Shown here piece after piece: positions 19,036 through 28,333 of a stretch of DNA of 64,000 nucleotides. Made by a program: the position numbers and the translations under genes. Position 1 is the stretch's first letter. Each line of letters starts with the position of its first letter. Location of the stretch: the NCBI RefSeq assembly GCF_947504135.1, contig NZ_CANNGG010000003.1, positions 124,001 through 188,000 of the forward strand. Direction: 5' to 3'. The DNA is from an uncultured Tenacibaculum sp. GTDB taxonomy: Bacteria; Bacteroidota; Bacteroidia; Flavobacteriales; Flavobacteriaceae. The notes under the pieces were generated by a model. The model was not told where the DNA came from and made no database searches. It worked only from the letters and a program-made list of their open reading frames with translations.

Positions 19036-20529
19036 ATGAAAAAATTACCCATAACATTAGTTCTAACACTTTTTATTAGTGCGTTACATGCACAAACAAA
19101 AAACATCTTTTTAGATAGATCTTTTTGGAAAAACAGCCCTACCGTTGAACTTATTGAACAAAAAATAAAAGAAGGTAACGATGCTACTGCTTCAAATTCT
19201 GGTGGATTTGATGCTGTTTCACAAGCTATTTTAGCAGATGCACCAAATGAAGTTATCAAACATCTACTAACCAAAAAAGGGAATGATGTTAACAAAATAA
19301 CACACGATAAAAGAACTTATATTTTCTGGGCTGCGTACAAGAACAATGTTGAAATAATGAAACATTTACTAGCCAACAATGCCCGTATGGATTTAAAAGA
19401 TTCACATCAGTACTCTCCTTTGACTTTTGCTGCAAATGCAGGACAAACGAATACCGAAGTTTATGAATTGTGTATTCAAAATGGTATTGACATTAAAACT
19501 GATGTTAACGAACATGGTGCAAATGCTCTTCTTTTAGTTTTACCTAGTTTAAATGACCTATCTTTTGTAGAGTACCTTTCTACCAAAGGATTAAGCTTAA
19601 ATGACACTGATACTAACGGAAACGGTGCTTTTAACTATGTTGCTAAAAAAGGAAACAAAAAAATGTTAGAACTTCTTATCAAGAAAGGCTTACCATATAA
19701 AAACTTAAATAAAAATGGAGGAAACGCATTACTACTAGCTACACAAGGTTCTAGAGCTGGCTACAATTCACTTGAGTTTTTCAAGTATTTAGAAAGCTTA
19801 GGAATCAATCCGAATATTACGAATAAAGACGGAAAAACACCGCTTCATAATTTAGCTCGCGGAAACAAAGACATAGCTACTTTTAACTATTTCCTTAACA
19901 AAGGAGTAAACCCTAATCAAGTTGATAAAAACGGAAACACTCCACTACTAATTGCTGCTAGTAGGAATACTTTAGAGATTGTTCAGTTGTTATCAGAAAA
20001 AACAACCAACATTAATCACACTAACAAAAAAGGTCATTCAGCACTTACCTACGCAGTTGAATACAATTCAGAAGCTATTGTTGATTATTTAATCAAAAAT
20101 AAGGCTGACATTCAAGTAAAGGATAATAAAGGTAATTCGTTAGCTTATTATTTGGTAAAAAGTTACCACCCTAAAAAATCAGAGGACTTCAACAAAAAAA
20201 TGCAACTTTTAGCTAATAACGGATTAAACTTAACACAACTTCAAGCAGATAAAAACAACTTGTTTCATATTGCTGTAGAAAAAAACAACATCGATTTACT
20301 TAAAAAAATCAACACTTTAAAAATTGATGTAAATGCTAAAAACAGCGACGGATTAACTCCATTGCACTTAGCTGTGATGCAAGCTAACAATACAGATGTT
20401 ATCAATTATTTATTAAGTATTGGTGCGGATAAATCAATCACGACCGATTTTGATGAAACTGTGTACGATTTAGCCAAAGAAAACGAAGTTCTTAAGAACC
20501 AAAACATCAATATCAACTTTTTAAAATAA
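19036..20529 (+). CDS. Exported ankyrin-repeat protein
   Basis: A 497-residue protein with a signal peptide (LFISALHAQ) and about a dozen ankyrin repeats. Typical repeat cores are GKTPLHNLARG, GNTPLLIAASRN, GHSALTYAVEYN and GLTPLHLAVMQAN, each followed by a helix and an N-containing turn. Ankyrin arrays bind proteins; the periplasm is the likely location. It lies in the iron-uptake cluster between DUF6607 and the DUF2271 gene, probably in the same operon. Its partner is unknown. Confidence 0.88.
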   Translation: MKKLPITLVLTLFISALHAQTKNIFLDRSFWKNSPTVELIEQKIKEGNDATASNSGGFDAVSQAILADAPNEVIKHLLTKKGNDVNKITHDKRTYIFWAAYKNNVEIMKHLLANNARMDLKDSHQYSPLTFAANAGQTNTEVYELCIQNGIDIKTDVNEHGANALLLVLPSLNDLSFVEYLSTKGLSLNDTDTNGNGAFNYVAKKGNKKMLELLIKKGLPYKNLNKNGGNALLLATQGSRAGYNSLEFFKYLESLGINPNITNKDGKTPLHNLARGNKDIATFNYFLNKGVNPNQVDKNGNTPLLIAASRNTLEIVQLLSEKTTNINHTNKKGHSALTYAVEYNSEAIVDYLIKNKADIQVKDNKGNSLAYYLVKSYHPKKSEDFNKKMQLLANNGLNLTQLQADKNNLFHIAVEKNNIDLLKKINTLKIDVNAKNSDGLTPLHLAVMQANNTDVINYLLSIGADKSITTDFDETVYDLAKENEVLKNQNININFLK

Positions 20530-20596
20530 AACATCAAATCGAGTGATTTTGAGAAAAACAATCAAAATTATATCGAAATGCAAAAAACAAATTAAG

Positions 20597-21070
20597 ATGA
20601 AAAAAATAATTCCAGTTCTTTTAATAGCTATGCTTACCATGGCTTTTACCTCTACAAATAGTGCTGCCTATAAATGTATGATTCAGCTAAAAAATTATAC
20701 TGGTGAAGGCGCTTACATCACTGTTTCATTATTGAATTCGAGTGGAGAATATGAAAAAACTTTATATGTAATTGGTGATGATGAAGAATGGTATTCTGAC
20801 ATTACCGAATGGTGGAAGTTTCAAGGAAAAGTTCGTGCTAATATTGATGCTATAACTGGCGCTACAGTTAGCGGTGGTGGTAGAACTATTAGTGTCCTTA
20901 ATATAGATGACAACAAGATTGACAAAGGCTATAAAATCAGGTTTGAATCGGCTGTAGAAGACCAAGAATATTACAAAGACGATGTAGAATTTGAATTAAC
21001 AACTGAAAATCTTAAAAAAAAATTTGAAGGGAAAGGTTTTATCCGTTATATACGTTTAATGCCTCAATAG
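20597..21070 (+). CDS. DUF2271-family periplasmic protein with flavinylation-like motif
   Basis: A 157-residue exported protein. The start at 20597 gives a clean signal peptide (MKKIIPVLLIAMLTMAF); an upstream in-frame start at 20543 would add 18 basic residues in front. The segment IDAITGATVSGGG contains D-A-I-T-G-A-T, which fits the consensus D-x2-S/T-G-A-S/T used by ApbE to attach FMN. DUF2271 proteins are found beside PepSY-type reductases. Inference: it may carry a covalent flavin and accept electrons from the next gene's product. No apbE gene is in the window. Confidence 0.75.
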   Translation: MKKIIPVLLIAMLTMAFTSTNSAAYKCMIQLKNYTGEGAYITVSLLNSSGEYEKTLYVIGDDEEWYSDITEWWKFQGKVRANIDAITGATVSGGGRTISVLNIDDNKIDKGYKIRFESAVEDQEYYKDDVEFELTTENLKKKFEGKGFIRYIRLMPQ

Positions 21071-21092
21071 TTTACATAAACATCTAACAAAA

Positions 21093-23270
21093 ATGACCAC
21101 CTCAATTTGGAGATATAGCCACTTAACCTTGGCTATATCTTCTTCTATATTCGTACTTCTCGCTGCAGTTACAGGTATTATTTTAGCGTTTGAACCTATA
21201 TCAAAACAGCTATCAGAATACAGTATTTCTAATACAGAAAATATCACCCTAGCTGAAACAATTTCTGAACTACAAAAACAGTATGATGAAGTAATTTCTA
21301 TTACTGTTGATGAAAATGATTTTGTAACCGCTTCGGTAATTACTAAAGAAGGAAAAAGTGCTACTTTTTATGTAAATCCGTTTACCGGAGAAAAACTAGG
21401 AGAACCAGAAAAAAAACATCCTGTTTTTCAATTTGCAACGAGTTTACACAGGTCATTATTTTTAAAATCGACAGGGCGTTTCATTATTGGTTTCGTTTCT
21501 TTTTTACTGAGTTTAATCGCAATTACGGGACTAATATTAATTGCCAAACGACAAGGTGGGGTTAAACATCTTTTTTCTAAGATTATAAAAGAAGATTTTG
21601 CTCAATACTACCATATCATTATCGGAAGATATACACTAATTCCTATTATTATCATCACGTTAACAGGTGTGTATTTATCTTTAGATAAATTTTCTCTTTT
21701 ACCTACGGAAAAAATCAATCATTCTTTTGATATTTCTTCTTCTACCTCGGAAGAAAAATTAGCTATTGCTGAATTTCCCACTTTCAAAAACATCACTTTA
21801 AACAACATAAAAAGTGTTGAATTCCCTTTTTCTGAAGACGAAGAAGATTTCTTTTTCATAAAACTAACCAACAGCGAATTACTAGTACATCAATATACTG
21901 GTGCAATTATTAGTAAAGAAAACCTTTCATTAACTAGCATCCTTTTAAACTGGAGTTTATTATTACATACTGGAAACGGAACCATTATTTGGTCGATTGT
22001 ATTGTTGCTTTCTTCAATTTCAATCCTGTTTTTTATCTATTCAGGGTTTGCTATGACTCTTAACAGAACTAAAAAAAGCTCACTACCTAAAAACAACATT
22101 CGTAAAGACAAAGCAGAAATTATCATCTTAGTAGGATCTGAAACAAACAGTACTTTTCAGTTTGCTTCTGCATTGTACAATTCATTAGTTAAAACAAACA
22201 ACTCTGTTTTTATTGATGTTTTAAACAACTATACTTCTTACACCAACGCTAAACATTTAATTGTACTAACTTCAACTTACGGAGACGGTGAGGCACCTTC
22301 AAATGCGAACAAGTTTCTAAAATTAATTCAGCAAATAAATAGTCAGAATACGATTAACTATTCGGTAATTGGTTTTGGTTCTAGAGCATACCCTAAATTT
22401 TGTCAATTTGCTATTGATATTGATACTGTATTACAAAAACATCCAAAATTTAACGCAGTAGTACCTGTATATAAAATCAACAATCAATCATTTCAAGATT
22501 TTAAAACTTGGGGGTACCAATGGAGCAACAAAACTGGAATCGATTTAGAACTAGTTCAAGTAGTTAAAAAGCCTAAGAAGCAACAAACTTTTACTACTGT
22601 TTCTAAAACTGATTTAAACAACGACGATTCTTTTTTAGTTCGCTTACAACCTACAAAAAAACTTCGTTTTAATTCAGGAGATTTACTAGCCATTACTCCT
22701 AAAGAAGACAATATTAAACGTTTGTATTCTGTCGGAAAAATTGATAACGACATTCTATTAAGTATTAAAAAACATGAATTAGGAATTTGCTCTAACCTAC
22801 TTTATCAATTAGAGGAAAGTGAACCAATTCACGCAAGTATTCAACCAAATAAGGATTTTCATTTTCCAAAGAAAAATAAAGAAGTTATTTTAATAGCTAA
22901 CGGAACTGGAATTGCTCCTTTTTTGGGAATGCTTCAACAAAAAAACGGTACAAAAACACATTTGTTTTGGGGAGGAAGAACTCAAGAATCTTTAAAAATT
23001 TATACTCCTTTACTAAACAATATAGAAAACAACAACATTCATATTGCTTACTCTCAAGAACAAAACAAAGAGTACGTTCAAGATTTATTATTAAAAGAAA
23101 AAAATACAATTGCTTCTGTTTTGCAAAACGGTGGAACAATTATGATTTGCGGTTCTATCAAAATGCTTAAGGGCGTTGAAACTTCAATAGAACAAATTGT
23201 TTTAAACAAGTTGAACACTTCTTTAAATTACTTTAAAAAGAACAATCAAATTAAAACAGATTGTTATTAA
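21093..23270 (+). CDS. PepSY-flavodoxin-reductase membrane fusion (iron or flavin reductase type)
   Basis: A 725-residue fusion. Residues about 1-325 are a PepSY membrane part with four helices and histidines H119, H173 and H292 at membrane borders, likely heme ligands. About 342-480 is a flavodoxin domain (GSETNSTFQFASAL, TSTYGDGEAPSNA). About 500-725 is a sulfite-reductase-like FAD/NAD(P)H module with RLYSVGK (543-549), NGTGIAPFLG (603-612) and ICGS (685-688). It should carry electrons from NAD(P)H across the inner membrane. It follows the DUF2271 gene by 22 bases, so a periplasmic electron acceptor is close by. Confidence 0.88.
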   Translation: MTTSIWRYSHLTLAISSSIFVLLAAVTGIILAFEPISKQLSEYSISNTENITLAETISELQKQYDEVISITVDENDFVTASVITKEGKSATFYVNPFTGEKLGEPEKKHPVFQFATSLHRSLFLKSTGRFIIGFVSFLLSLIAITGLILIAKRQGGVKHLFSKIIKEDFAQYYHIIIGRYTLIPIIIITLTGVYLSLDKFSLLPTEKINHSFDISSSTSEEKLAIAEFPTFKNITLNNIKSVEFPFSEDEEDFFFIKLTNSELLVHQYTGAIISKENLSLTSILLNWSLLLHTGNGTIIWSIVLLLSSISILFFIYSGFAMTLNRTKKSSLPKNNIRKDKAEIIILVGSETNSTFQFASALYNSLVKTNNSVFIDVLNNYTSYTNAKHLIVLTSTYGDGEAPSNANKFLKLIQQINSQNTINYSVIGFGSRAYPKFCQFAIDIDTVLQKHPKFNAVVPVYKINNQSFQDFKTWGYQWSNKTGIDLELVQVVKKPKKQQTFTTVSKTDLNNDDSFLVRLQPTKKLRFNSGDLLAITPKEDNIKRLYSVGKIDNDILLSIKKHELGICSNLLYQLEESEPIHASIQPNKDFHFPKKNKEVILIANGTGIAPFLGMLQQKNGTKTHLFWGGRTQESLKIYTPLLNNIENNNIHIAYSQEQNKEYVQDLLLKEKNTIASVLQNGGTIMICGSIKMLKGVETSIEQIVLNKLNTSLNYFKKNNQIKTDCY

Positions 23271-23274
23271 AGCT

Positions 23275-23376
23275 GTTGGTAGTTAGCTTTAAATCTTAAG
23301 GAATTATCTATTCCTATATGCTAACTACCAACTAAAAACTACGAATTCTAATTTATCTACTACGAATTCTAATTTA
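23275..23376. repeat. Inverted repeat plus short tandem repeat
   Basis: A perfect 13-bp inverted repeat (GTTGGTAGTTAGC at 23275-23287, complement at 23320-23332) follows the reductase gene and may end transcription. Next to it is a direct repeat, CTACGAATTCTAATTTA at 23339-23355 and 23360-23376 (period 21). Together they fill most of the gap before the next promoter. Confidence 0.75.
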
Positions 23377-23402
23377 CCTCCAATTTACCTATACATCTGT
23401 GG

Positions 23403-23410
23403 TAATTTTG
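23403..23410 (+). promoter_or_regulatory. Promoter -7 box for the 23431 gene
   Basis: TAATTTTG, exact TAnnTTTG match, 20 bases before the ATG at 23431. Confidence 0.55.
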
Positions 23411-23430
23411 ATTATATAAAAACAACAATT

Positions 23431-23646
23431 ATGTGGTCAAATAACAATTATTCATCAGTATTAAAAATGTATTTGGAAAAATACGCAAGTTTAAAATTAC
23501 AAATCAGTAATAACGGATTAATCGCTTCAGTTGAAAAGCAAGAAAACGGTCAATGGATTAGCGACAGAAACCTACCTAATATCTTAAATAAATTATCAAC
23601 CGATTTTAATTTAGGTAGAGATGTAACTATCATCTTACAACAATAA
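23431..23646 (+). CDS. Small conserved-looking hypothetical protein
   Basis: A 71-residue cytoplasmic protein (MWSNNNYSSVLKMYLEKY to VTIILQQ) with mixed helix and strand and no signal peptide, cysteine or known motif. A good promoter box precedes it and the next gene follows 29 bases later, so they may share a transcript. I do not recognise the family. Confidence 0.6.
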   Translation: MWSNNNYSSVLKMYLEKYASLKLQISNNGLIASVEKQENGQWISDRNLPNILNKLSTDFNLGRDVTIILQQ

Positions 23647-23675
23647 AACTTATAATAACCTTAAAACAAAAAACT

Positions 23676-24770
23676 ATGAAACAAAACATTTTAAAAGTAG
23701 GTACAGTAATGGGATTACTACTACTTATCGGAGTATTTACAAGCTGTAATGACACAAAAAAAGAAAACAAAAACCAAGAATTGGGAAATATTGCTAAACT
23801 AGATGAAATTATCGAAAACTCTGTGGTAGAATACAGAAACCCCGTAGTTTTCATTACAGGAAACGACAAAGGTAACAGCCATTTTTATGACAGTGCTCGC
23901 GTATATTTTAAAGAGAAAAACTATGATGTTGTCAATGGGAAATACTCTATTGAAGAAATCATTACTTGGATGAATAGTAATGCTGGTGAAAACCCTTACG
24001 GAGAAATTCATATTGTAAACAACAACAATCCGTTTAAAGCAATGAACTTAGAAACGGTTGTAAATGGAGAAAAAATAACTGCTAATAGCTTACAAGAAAC
24101 AATTAATCAAGGTAAATTACCTTTATTAAAAAGTGATGCTATTACAGATGACACAAAAATTATCTTTCATACCAATGAGTTGGCATCAAACAGTGATTTA
24201 GTTAACACGCTAAAAAGTGCTTTCATTACTGAAAATAAAATACCGCAAGTAGTTGCATCACCTTATTACAATGTTTTTGGCGGAGAGTTTTCTAACCATT
24301 ATTTAGCCCAACCGTATTATGTATTTTACCCAACAGCAAATTCTCCTGGAAAAGTAGATTTATCTAAAGAGATTGCTAAAAAGTATCCAGAAGAAAAAGA
24401 GATTTCTTGGTACGATGCTTTAAATAACGAAAGAGAGCGTTATGTAGGAGAACCATATACAGTTCAGTACAGCATTCCTGTGAATTTAGAGTTAGATTAT
24501 CACAATTCTGATAATGAAATTCCACACTTTGTAATGCAAGAAGAAATTATGGATTTTATTGCTGGAGAAGAAAACTTGATGAAAGAAGTGCAAAAAACAA
24601 ACATTCCTTTAGAAAAGTTCAGATGGACATATATTGTAAAAAATGACCAATTAACAATCACAGGAAAAGCATCTGCTCTATGCGTTTTGAAGCCTTTAGT
24701 AAAACCTTACGGTGAATTAGAACATGTAAAACCAGATCCTAACAACAAGCGTTTATACGCTATGAAATAA
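23676..24770 (+). CDS. Hypothetical lipoprotein
   Basis: A 364-residue protein with a lipobox GVFTSC (Cys near residue 24) and then an asparagine/lysine-rich linker. The mature domain has alternating strands and helices: NPVVFITGNDKGNSHFYDSARVYF near the start suggests an alpha/beta fold, and QVVASPYYNVFGG and YLAQPYYVFYP follow. I do not recognise the family or an active site. It may be cotranscribed with the small gene before it. An intergenic palindrome follows. Confidence 0.7.
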   Translation: MKQNILKVGTVMGLLLLIGVFTSCNDTKKENKNQELGNIAKLDEIIENSVVEYRNPVVFITGNDKGNSHFYDSARVYFKEKNYDVVNGKYSIEEIITWMNSNAGENPYGEIHIVNNNNPFKAMNLETVVNGEKITANSLQETINQGKLPLLKSDAITDDTKIIFHTNELASNSDLVNTLKSAFITENKIPQVVASPYYNVFGGEFSNHYLAQPYYVFYPTANSPGKVDLSKEIAKKYPEEKEISWYDALNNERERYVGEPYTVQYSIPVNLELDYHNSDNEIPHFVMQEEIMDFIAGEENLMKEVQKTNIPLEKFRWTYIVKNDQLTITGKASALCVLKPLVKPYGELEHVKPDPNNKRLYAMK

Positions 24771-24789
24771 TAACTTATAATTGTTGAAC

Positions 24790-24840
24790 AAACGTCATTA
24801 CGAATAAAGCAATTCCCTCCTGACCTTCGTAGTGACGTTT
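24790..24840. repeat. Palindromic intergenic repeat, short form
   Basis: AAACGTCATTACGAA (24790-24804) and TTCGTAGTGACGTTT (24826-24840) form a 15-bp inverted repeat with one mismatch. It is related in its ends to the element at 1057-1151 (ACGTCATT...). It may terminate the lipoprotein transcript. Confidence 0.7.
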
Positions 24841-24849
24841 AATTTAAGT

Positions 24850-26928
24850 ATGTTTGTTGTGATGAAGTTTTTAAACCTTAATTCAACAAAAATTTGCTCT
24901 AAAAATAGCTTTGTATCAAGAATCCAAAATCTCTTGATCCAAAATTTCGTTTACACAATTTTCTTTTTCTTTTTTTGTGGATTAACAAGTATTTCTTCTC
25001 AAAATCAACCCTTAAAAACTTACAATAAAAATAACGGACTTCCAAGTTTACACATTAAAGACGGAGTTCAAGATCGTACAGGTTACTTATGGTTAGCTTC
25101 TGATAAAGGTTTAATTCGATATAATGGAAACTCATTTATAACCTACACAACTCAAAACGAATTAATATCTAACAATATAAACGTTGTCAAAGCAAATAAC
25201 AATACTCTTTTTATCGGAACTGATAAAGGTTTAAGTATTAAAAACCATAACGGTTTCAATAATTTTGAAGGAAACAGCGTTAACTGTGTTTTAACTGTCA
25301 ACAATCATACTTTTTTAGGAACAGATAAAGGAATCGTTAGAGTTCGTGAAGATTATCTTTCTCCCCTTCGCACTAATTTTCAAATAGATTTAAATAAAGT
25401 AAATGACATTAAGTTTGATGGAAAATTTTATTGGGTAGCAACCAATAAATCTTTATGGAAACTGGATAAACTTATCAACCCAGAAGTTTTAGATAGGATT
25501 GATGTTAACAATTACACTTCTATCTTAATTCATGGCAAAACCATCGTTGCCACCACCTATAATAACGGACTTAAATTCATAACAAATAATGAAATAGACA
25601 CACAAACCATCACTTCACAAAATATTAAGGGAATCAAAAAAATCAACAATCAATTTTGGATAATTTCTGAAGATGAAGGTATTGAAGTACTAGATGCTAA
25701 TTTCAATTTTGAAAGAACTATTAACAAATACAACACCCTTACTACCAATAAAATTTCTACTGCTTTTCAAGATCCCGATAAAAATACGTGGATTGGTACA
25801 CAAGATAAAGGAATCTACTTTATTAAAAGTGATAGACCTACCAAGAAAAAACCTACTATATCTTTTGAAAACATAGAAGTAGTTTTTAAATCTATTGATA
25901 GTATCAATATAAATGGGTATGAAAAAACGTTACTGCTTCCGGCAGATAAAAACCATATTTCATTTTATTACAAAACAGTAGATATTGGCAATTCTAATAA
26001 TTTAGAATATCGCTATACCTTAAATAATCAAGTAAGCCCTTGGAGTAAGAAAAGTGCTGTCGATTTGGCCTATTTATCTCCAGGAAATTACACTTTTACT
26101 GCCCAATCAAAAATTGGAGAACTAGAAAGCGACCCAATTGAATTTAACTTTTTTATTGATACTCCCATCTATCAAAAAAAATGGTTTATCTGGTCTGTTA
26201 TTGGTTTAGCGAGTTTATTATTAGGAAGTATTATTTGGTTGTACGTTCGTAGAATTCAAGCAAAAAACAAAGCTAAAGTTGCCAAACTACAATTAGAAAA
26301 TCATTTATTATCACTTGAGCAAAAAGCATTGCAATTACAAATGAATCCGCATTTTATTTTCAATGTTTTAAACGGAATAAAAGCCTTAGGAAACTCAGGA
26401 AAATCAGTTGAATTAAACGCTACAATTAGTAGGTTTGCTACACTTTTACGTGGTGTTTTACATAATTCAAGACAAGAAGAAATATGTTTAGCAGAAGAAA
26501 TTACCACGCTAAAAAATTATATTGAATTAGAGCAGCAAATGAATCCGAGACCTTTCGAATATTCTATAATAACAAACCTTACTCTTGATCCTGAAGAAAT
26601 TCTGATTCCTCCTATGCTTATTCAACCTTTTGTTGAAAACAGTATAAAACATGGAATATCTTCCGTAAAGAATGGAAAAGTGGATATTCATTTCTCTGTG
26701 AAAAACGATTTTTTACATTGTGAAATAGTAGATAACGGTATTGGAATTCATCAATCAAAAAAAATAAAGACCACAAGTACACATCAATCGGTTGCATTAA
26801 AAGTTACGCAAGAACGAATTGAAAGTTTATCAAAAAAGAGTACTTTTCACATTAATGAAATAATCAAAAACAAACAGGTTAAAGGCACTAAAGTTGCTTT
26901 TAAAATTCCTTTAAAAACTGATTTTTAG
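24850..26928 (+). CDS. Two-component propeller sensor histidine kinase (LytS type)
   Basis: A 692-residue sensor from the ATG at 24850 (an ATG at 24862 is as good; a GTG at 24832 lies inside the palindromic repeat and is unlikely). Order: an N-terminal signal/anchor ending SSQNQ, propeller repeats (GYLWLASDKGLIRYNG, NTWIGTQDKGIYF), a Y_Y_Y domain near residues 340-440 and a transmembrane helix. The kinase of the His_kinase/LytS family follows, with LQMNPHFIFNVLNGIKALG holding the phospho-accepting histidine. The cognate LytTR regulator starts 2 bases after its stop. Confidence 0.9.
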   Translation: MFVVMKFLNLNSTKICSKNSFVSRIQNLLIQNFVYTIFFFFFCGLTSISSQNQPLKTYNKNNGLPSLHIKDGVQDRTGYLWLASDKGLIRYNGNSFITYTTQNELISNNINVVKANNNTLFIGTDKGLSIKNHNGFNNFEGNSVNCVLTVNNHTFLGTDKGIVRVREDYLSPLRTNFQIDLNKVNDIKFDGKFYWVATNKSLWKLDKLINPEVLDRIDVNNYTSILIHGKTIVATTYNNGLKFITNNEIDTQTITSQNIKGIKKINNQFWIISEDEGIEVLDANFNFERTINKYNTLTTNKISTAFQDPDKNTWIGTQDKGIYFIKSDRPTKKKPTISFENIEVVFKSIDSININGYEKTLLLPADKNHISFYYKTVDIGNSNNLEYRYTLNNQVSPWSKKSAVDLAYLSPGNYTFTAQSKIGELESDPIEFNFFIDTPIYQKKWFIWSVIGLASLLLGSIIWLYVRRIQAKNKAKVAKLQLENHLLSLEQKALQLQMNPHFIFNVLNGIKALGNSGKSVELNATISRFATLLRGVLHNSRQEEICLAEEITTLKNYIELEQQMNPRPFEYSIITNLTLDPEEILIPPMLIQPFVENSIKHGISSVKNGKVDIHFSVKNDFLHCEIVDNGIGIHQSKKIKTTSTHQSVALKVTQERIESLSKKSTFHINEIIKNKQVKGTKVAFKIPLKTDF

Positions 26929-26930
26929 CA

Positions 26931-27680
26931 ATGACAAAACTTACTGCAATTTTAGTAGACGATATGCCAACAGCTTTAGATATGCTGCAAAATGATTTAA
27001 CACAATTTCATCCTGAAATTGAAATTATAGGCACTGCTAAAAGTGTAGTAGAAGCATCTAAAACATTACGACAACAACAACCAGATATTTTGTTTTTGGA
27101 TATTATGCTTGGTGATGGTACTGGGTTTGATGTACTTGAAATTTACCCTAATCTTTCTTCAAAAATTATTTTTGTTACTGCTAGTGATGAGTACGCTATT
27201 AAAGCATTTAAATTTGCTGCGATTGATTATGTATTAAAACCCTATTCAAACGAAGATTTGACAAATGCTATTAACAAAGCTAAAGATCAAATTAAACCCG
27301 ACAAAGAGCAGTTAACTGTACTGCAACAATCCATCACAAAACCAAATCAACGCCCTAAAAAGATCTCATTAAGTACCTCTGATAAGATTGTAGTGGTAAA
27401 TTTAGACGATATTATCCGTTGTCAGTCCGATAATAATTACACTGAGTTTTTCATGAATGATGGGCAAAAAATACTGGTTGGAAAAACACTTAAACACTTT
27501 TCCGACATGTTAAAAGAATTTGATTTTTTAAGAGTTCACCAAAGCCATCTTATTAATATTCAATTCATTAAAGAATTTATCAAATCAGATGGTGGGTATT
27601 TAGTTTTAAAAAATAAAACAACCATTCCTGTTTCCGTAAGAAAAAAAAATGAAGTTATACAAGTGTTAGAAAAAATGTAA
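26931..27680 (+). CDS. LytTR-family response regulator
   Basis: A 249-residue regulator: receiver domain (VDD at residues 9-11, phosphorylated D57 in FLDIMLG, K in YVLKPYS) and a C-terminal LytTR DNA-binding domain from about residue 140 with FLRVHQSHLINIQFI. It is cotranscribed with the sensor kinase just upstream. Target genes are not evident. The nearby uptake and lipoprotein genes are possible but unproven targets. Confidence 0.93.
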   Translation: MTKLTAILVDDMPTALDMLQNDLTQFHPEIEIIGTAKSVVEASKTLRQQQPDILFLDIMLGDGTGFDVLEIYPNLSSKIIFVTASDEYAIKAFKFAAIDYVLKPYSNEDLTNAINKAKDQIKPDKEQLTVLQQSITKPNQRPKKISLSTSDKIVVVNLDDIIRCQSDNNYTEFFMNDGQKILVGKTLKHFSDMLKEFDFLRVHQSHLINIQFIKEFIKSDGGYLVLKNKTTIPVSVRKKNEVIQVLEKM

Positions 27681-27775
27681 CCATCGTTTTTTTTCTGATT
27701 TTCCTACTATTTTTAACACTTATGTTAAATTTTTATTAAAAATTTATTTAACTTAGTGCTTATAAATTAAAAATT

Positions 27776-28333
27776 ATGGTTGCACTTAAACCAGAAAAAG
27801 GTAGGTTACTAATTGCAGATCCAGCAATATTAAATGATAGCTCTTTTAAGAGAACTATCGTTTTACTTACTGAGCACACTAAAAAAAGTTCGGTGGGTTT
27901 TATTTTAAATAGGCCCTTAGATCATGTTCTTAGTGATTTAATTCCTGAAATTGACTGTGATTTTACCGTTTATCAAGGTGGACCTGTAGAGCAAGACAAC
28001 CTATACTTTATACATAAGGTTCCTCATTTACTTCCTAATAGCATTGAAGTTGCTAAAGGTATTTATTGGGGCGGAAATTTTGAACTTTTAAAAGAGCTAC
28101 TTAACAAAAAACAACTCGAAGCTACAGACATTCGTTTCTTTTTAGGGTACTCTGGATGGAGTGGTAATCAATTAGATGAAGAACTTGTAATGAATTCTTG
28201 GTTTATTACTGAAAATGACTACGACAATATTTTAACCACCAACGATCAAAGCTTTTGGAAAGATAAATTATTACAACGTGGTGGTAAATATAAAATATGG
28301 GCAAATGCTCCTAGCGATATACAAATGAACTAA
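27776..28333 (+). CDS. YqgE/AlgH family protein
   Basis: A 185-residue protein of the YqgE/AlgH (UPF0301) family. Conserved pieces are GRLLIADPAILNDSSFKRTIVLLTEH near the start, GFILNRPL, YQGGPVEQDNLYFIH and FLGYSGWSGNQLDEEL. The molecular role is not settled. The 3' end overlaps the convergent PabC-like gene by 3-4 bases. Confidence 0.9.
   Translation: MVALKPEKGRLLIADPAILNDSSFKRTIVLLTEHTKKSSVGFILNRPLDHVLSDLIPEIDCDFTVYQGGPVEQDNLYFIHKVPHLLPNSIEVAKGIYWGGNFELLKELLNKKQLEATDIRFFLGYSGWSGNQLDEELVMNSWFITENDYDNILTTNDQSFWKDKLLQRGGKYKIWANAPSDIQMN

Noticed and set aside
24832..24849. GTG start for the propeller kinase
   Set aside because: It lies within the arm of an intergenic palindromic repeat; ATG starts at 24850 and 24862 are better.
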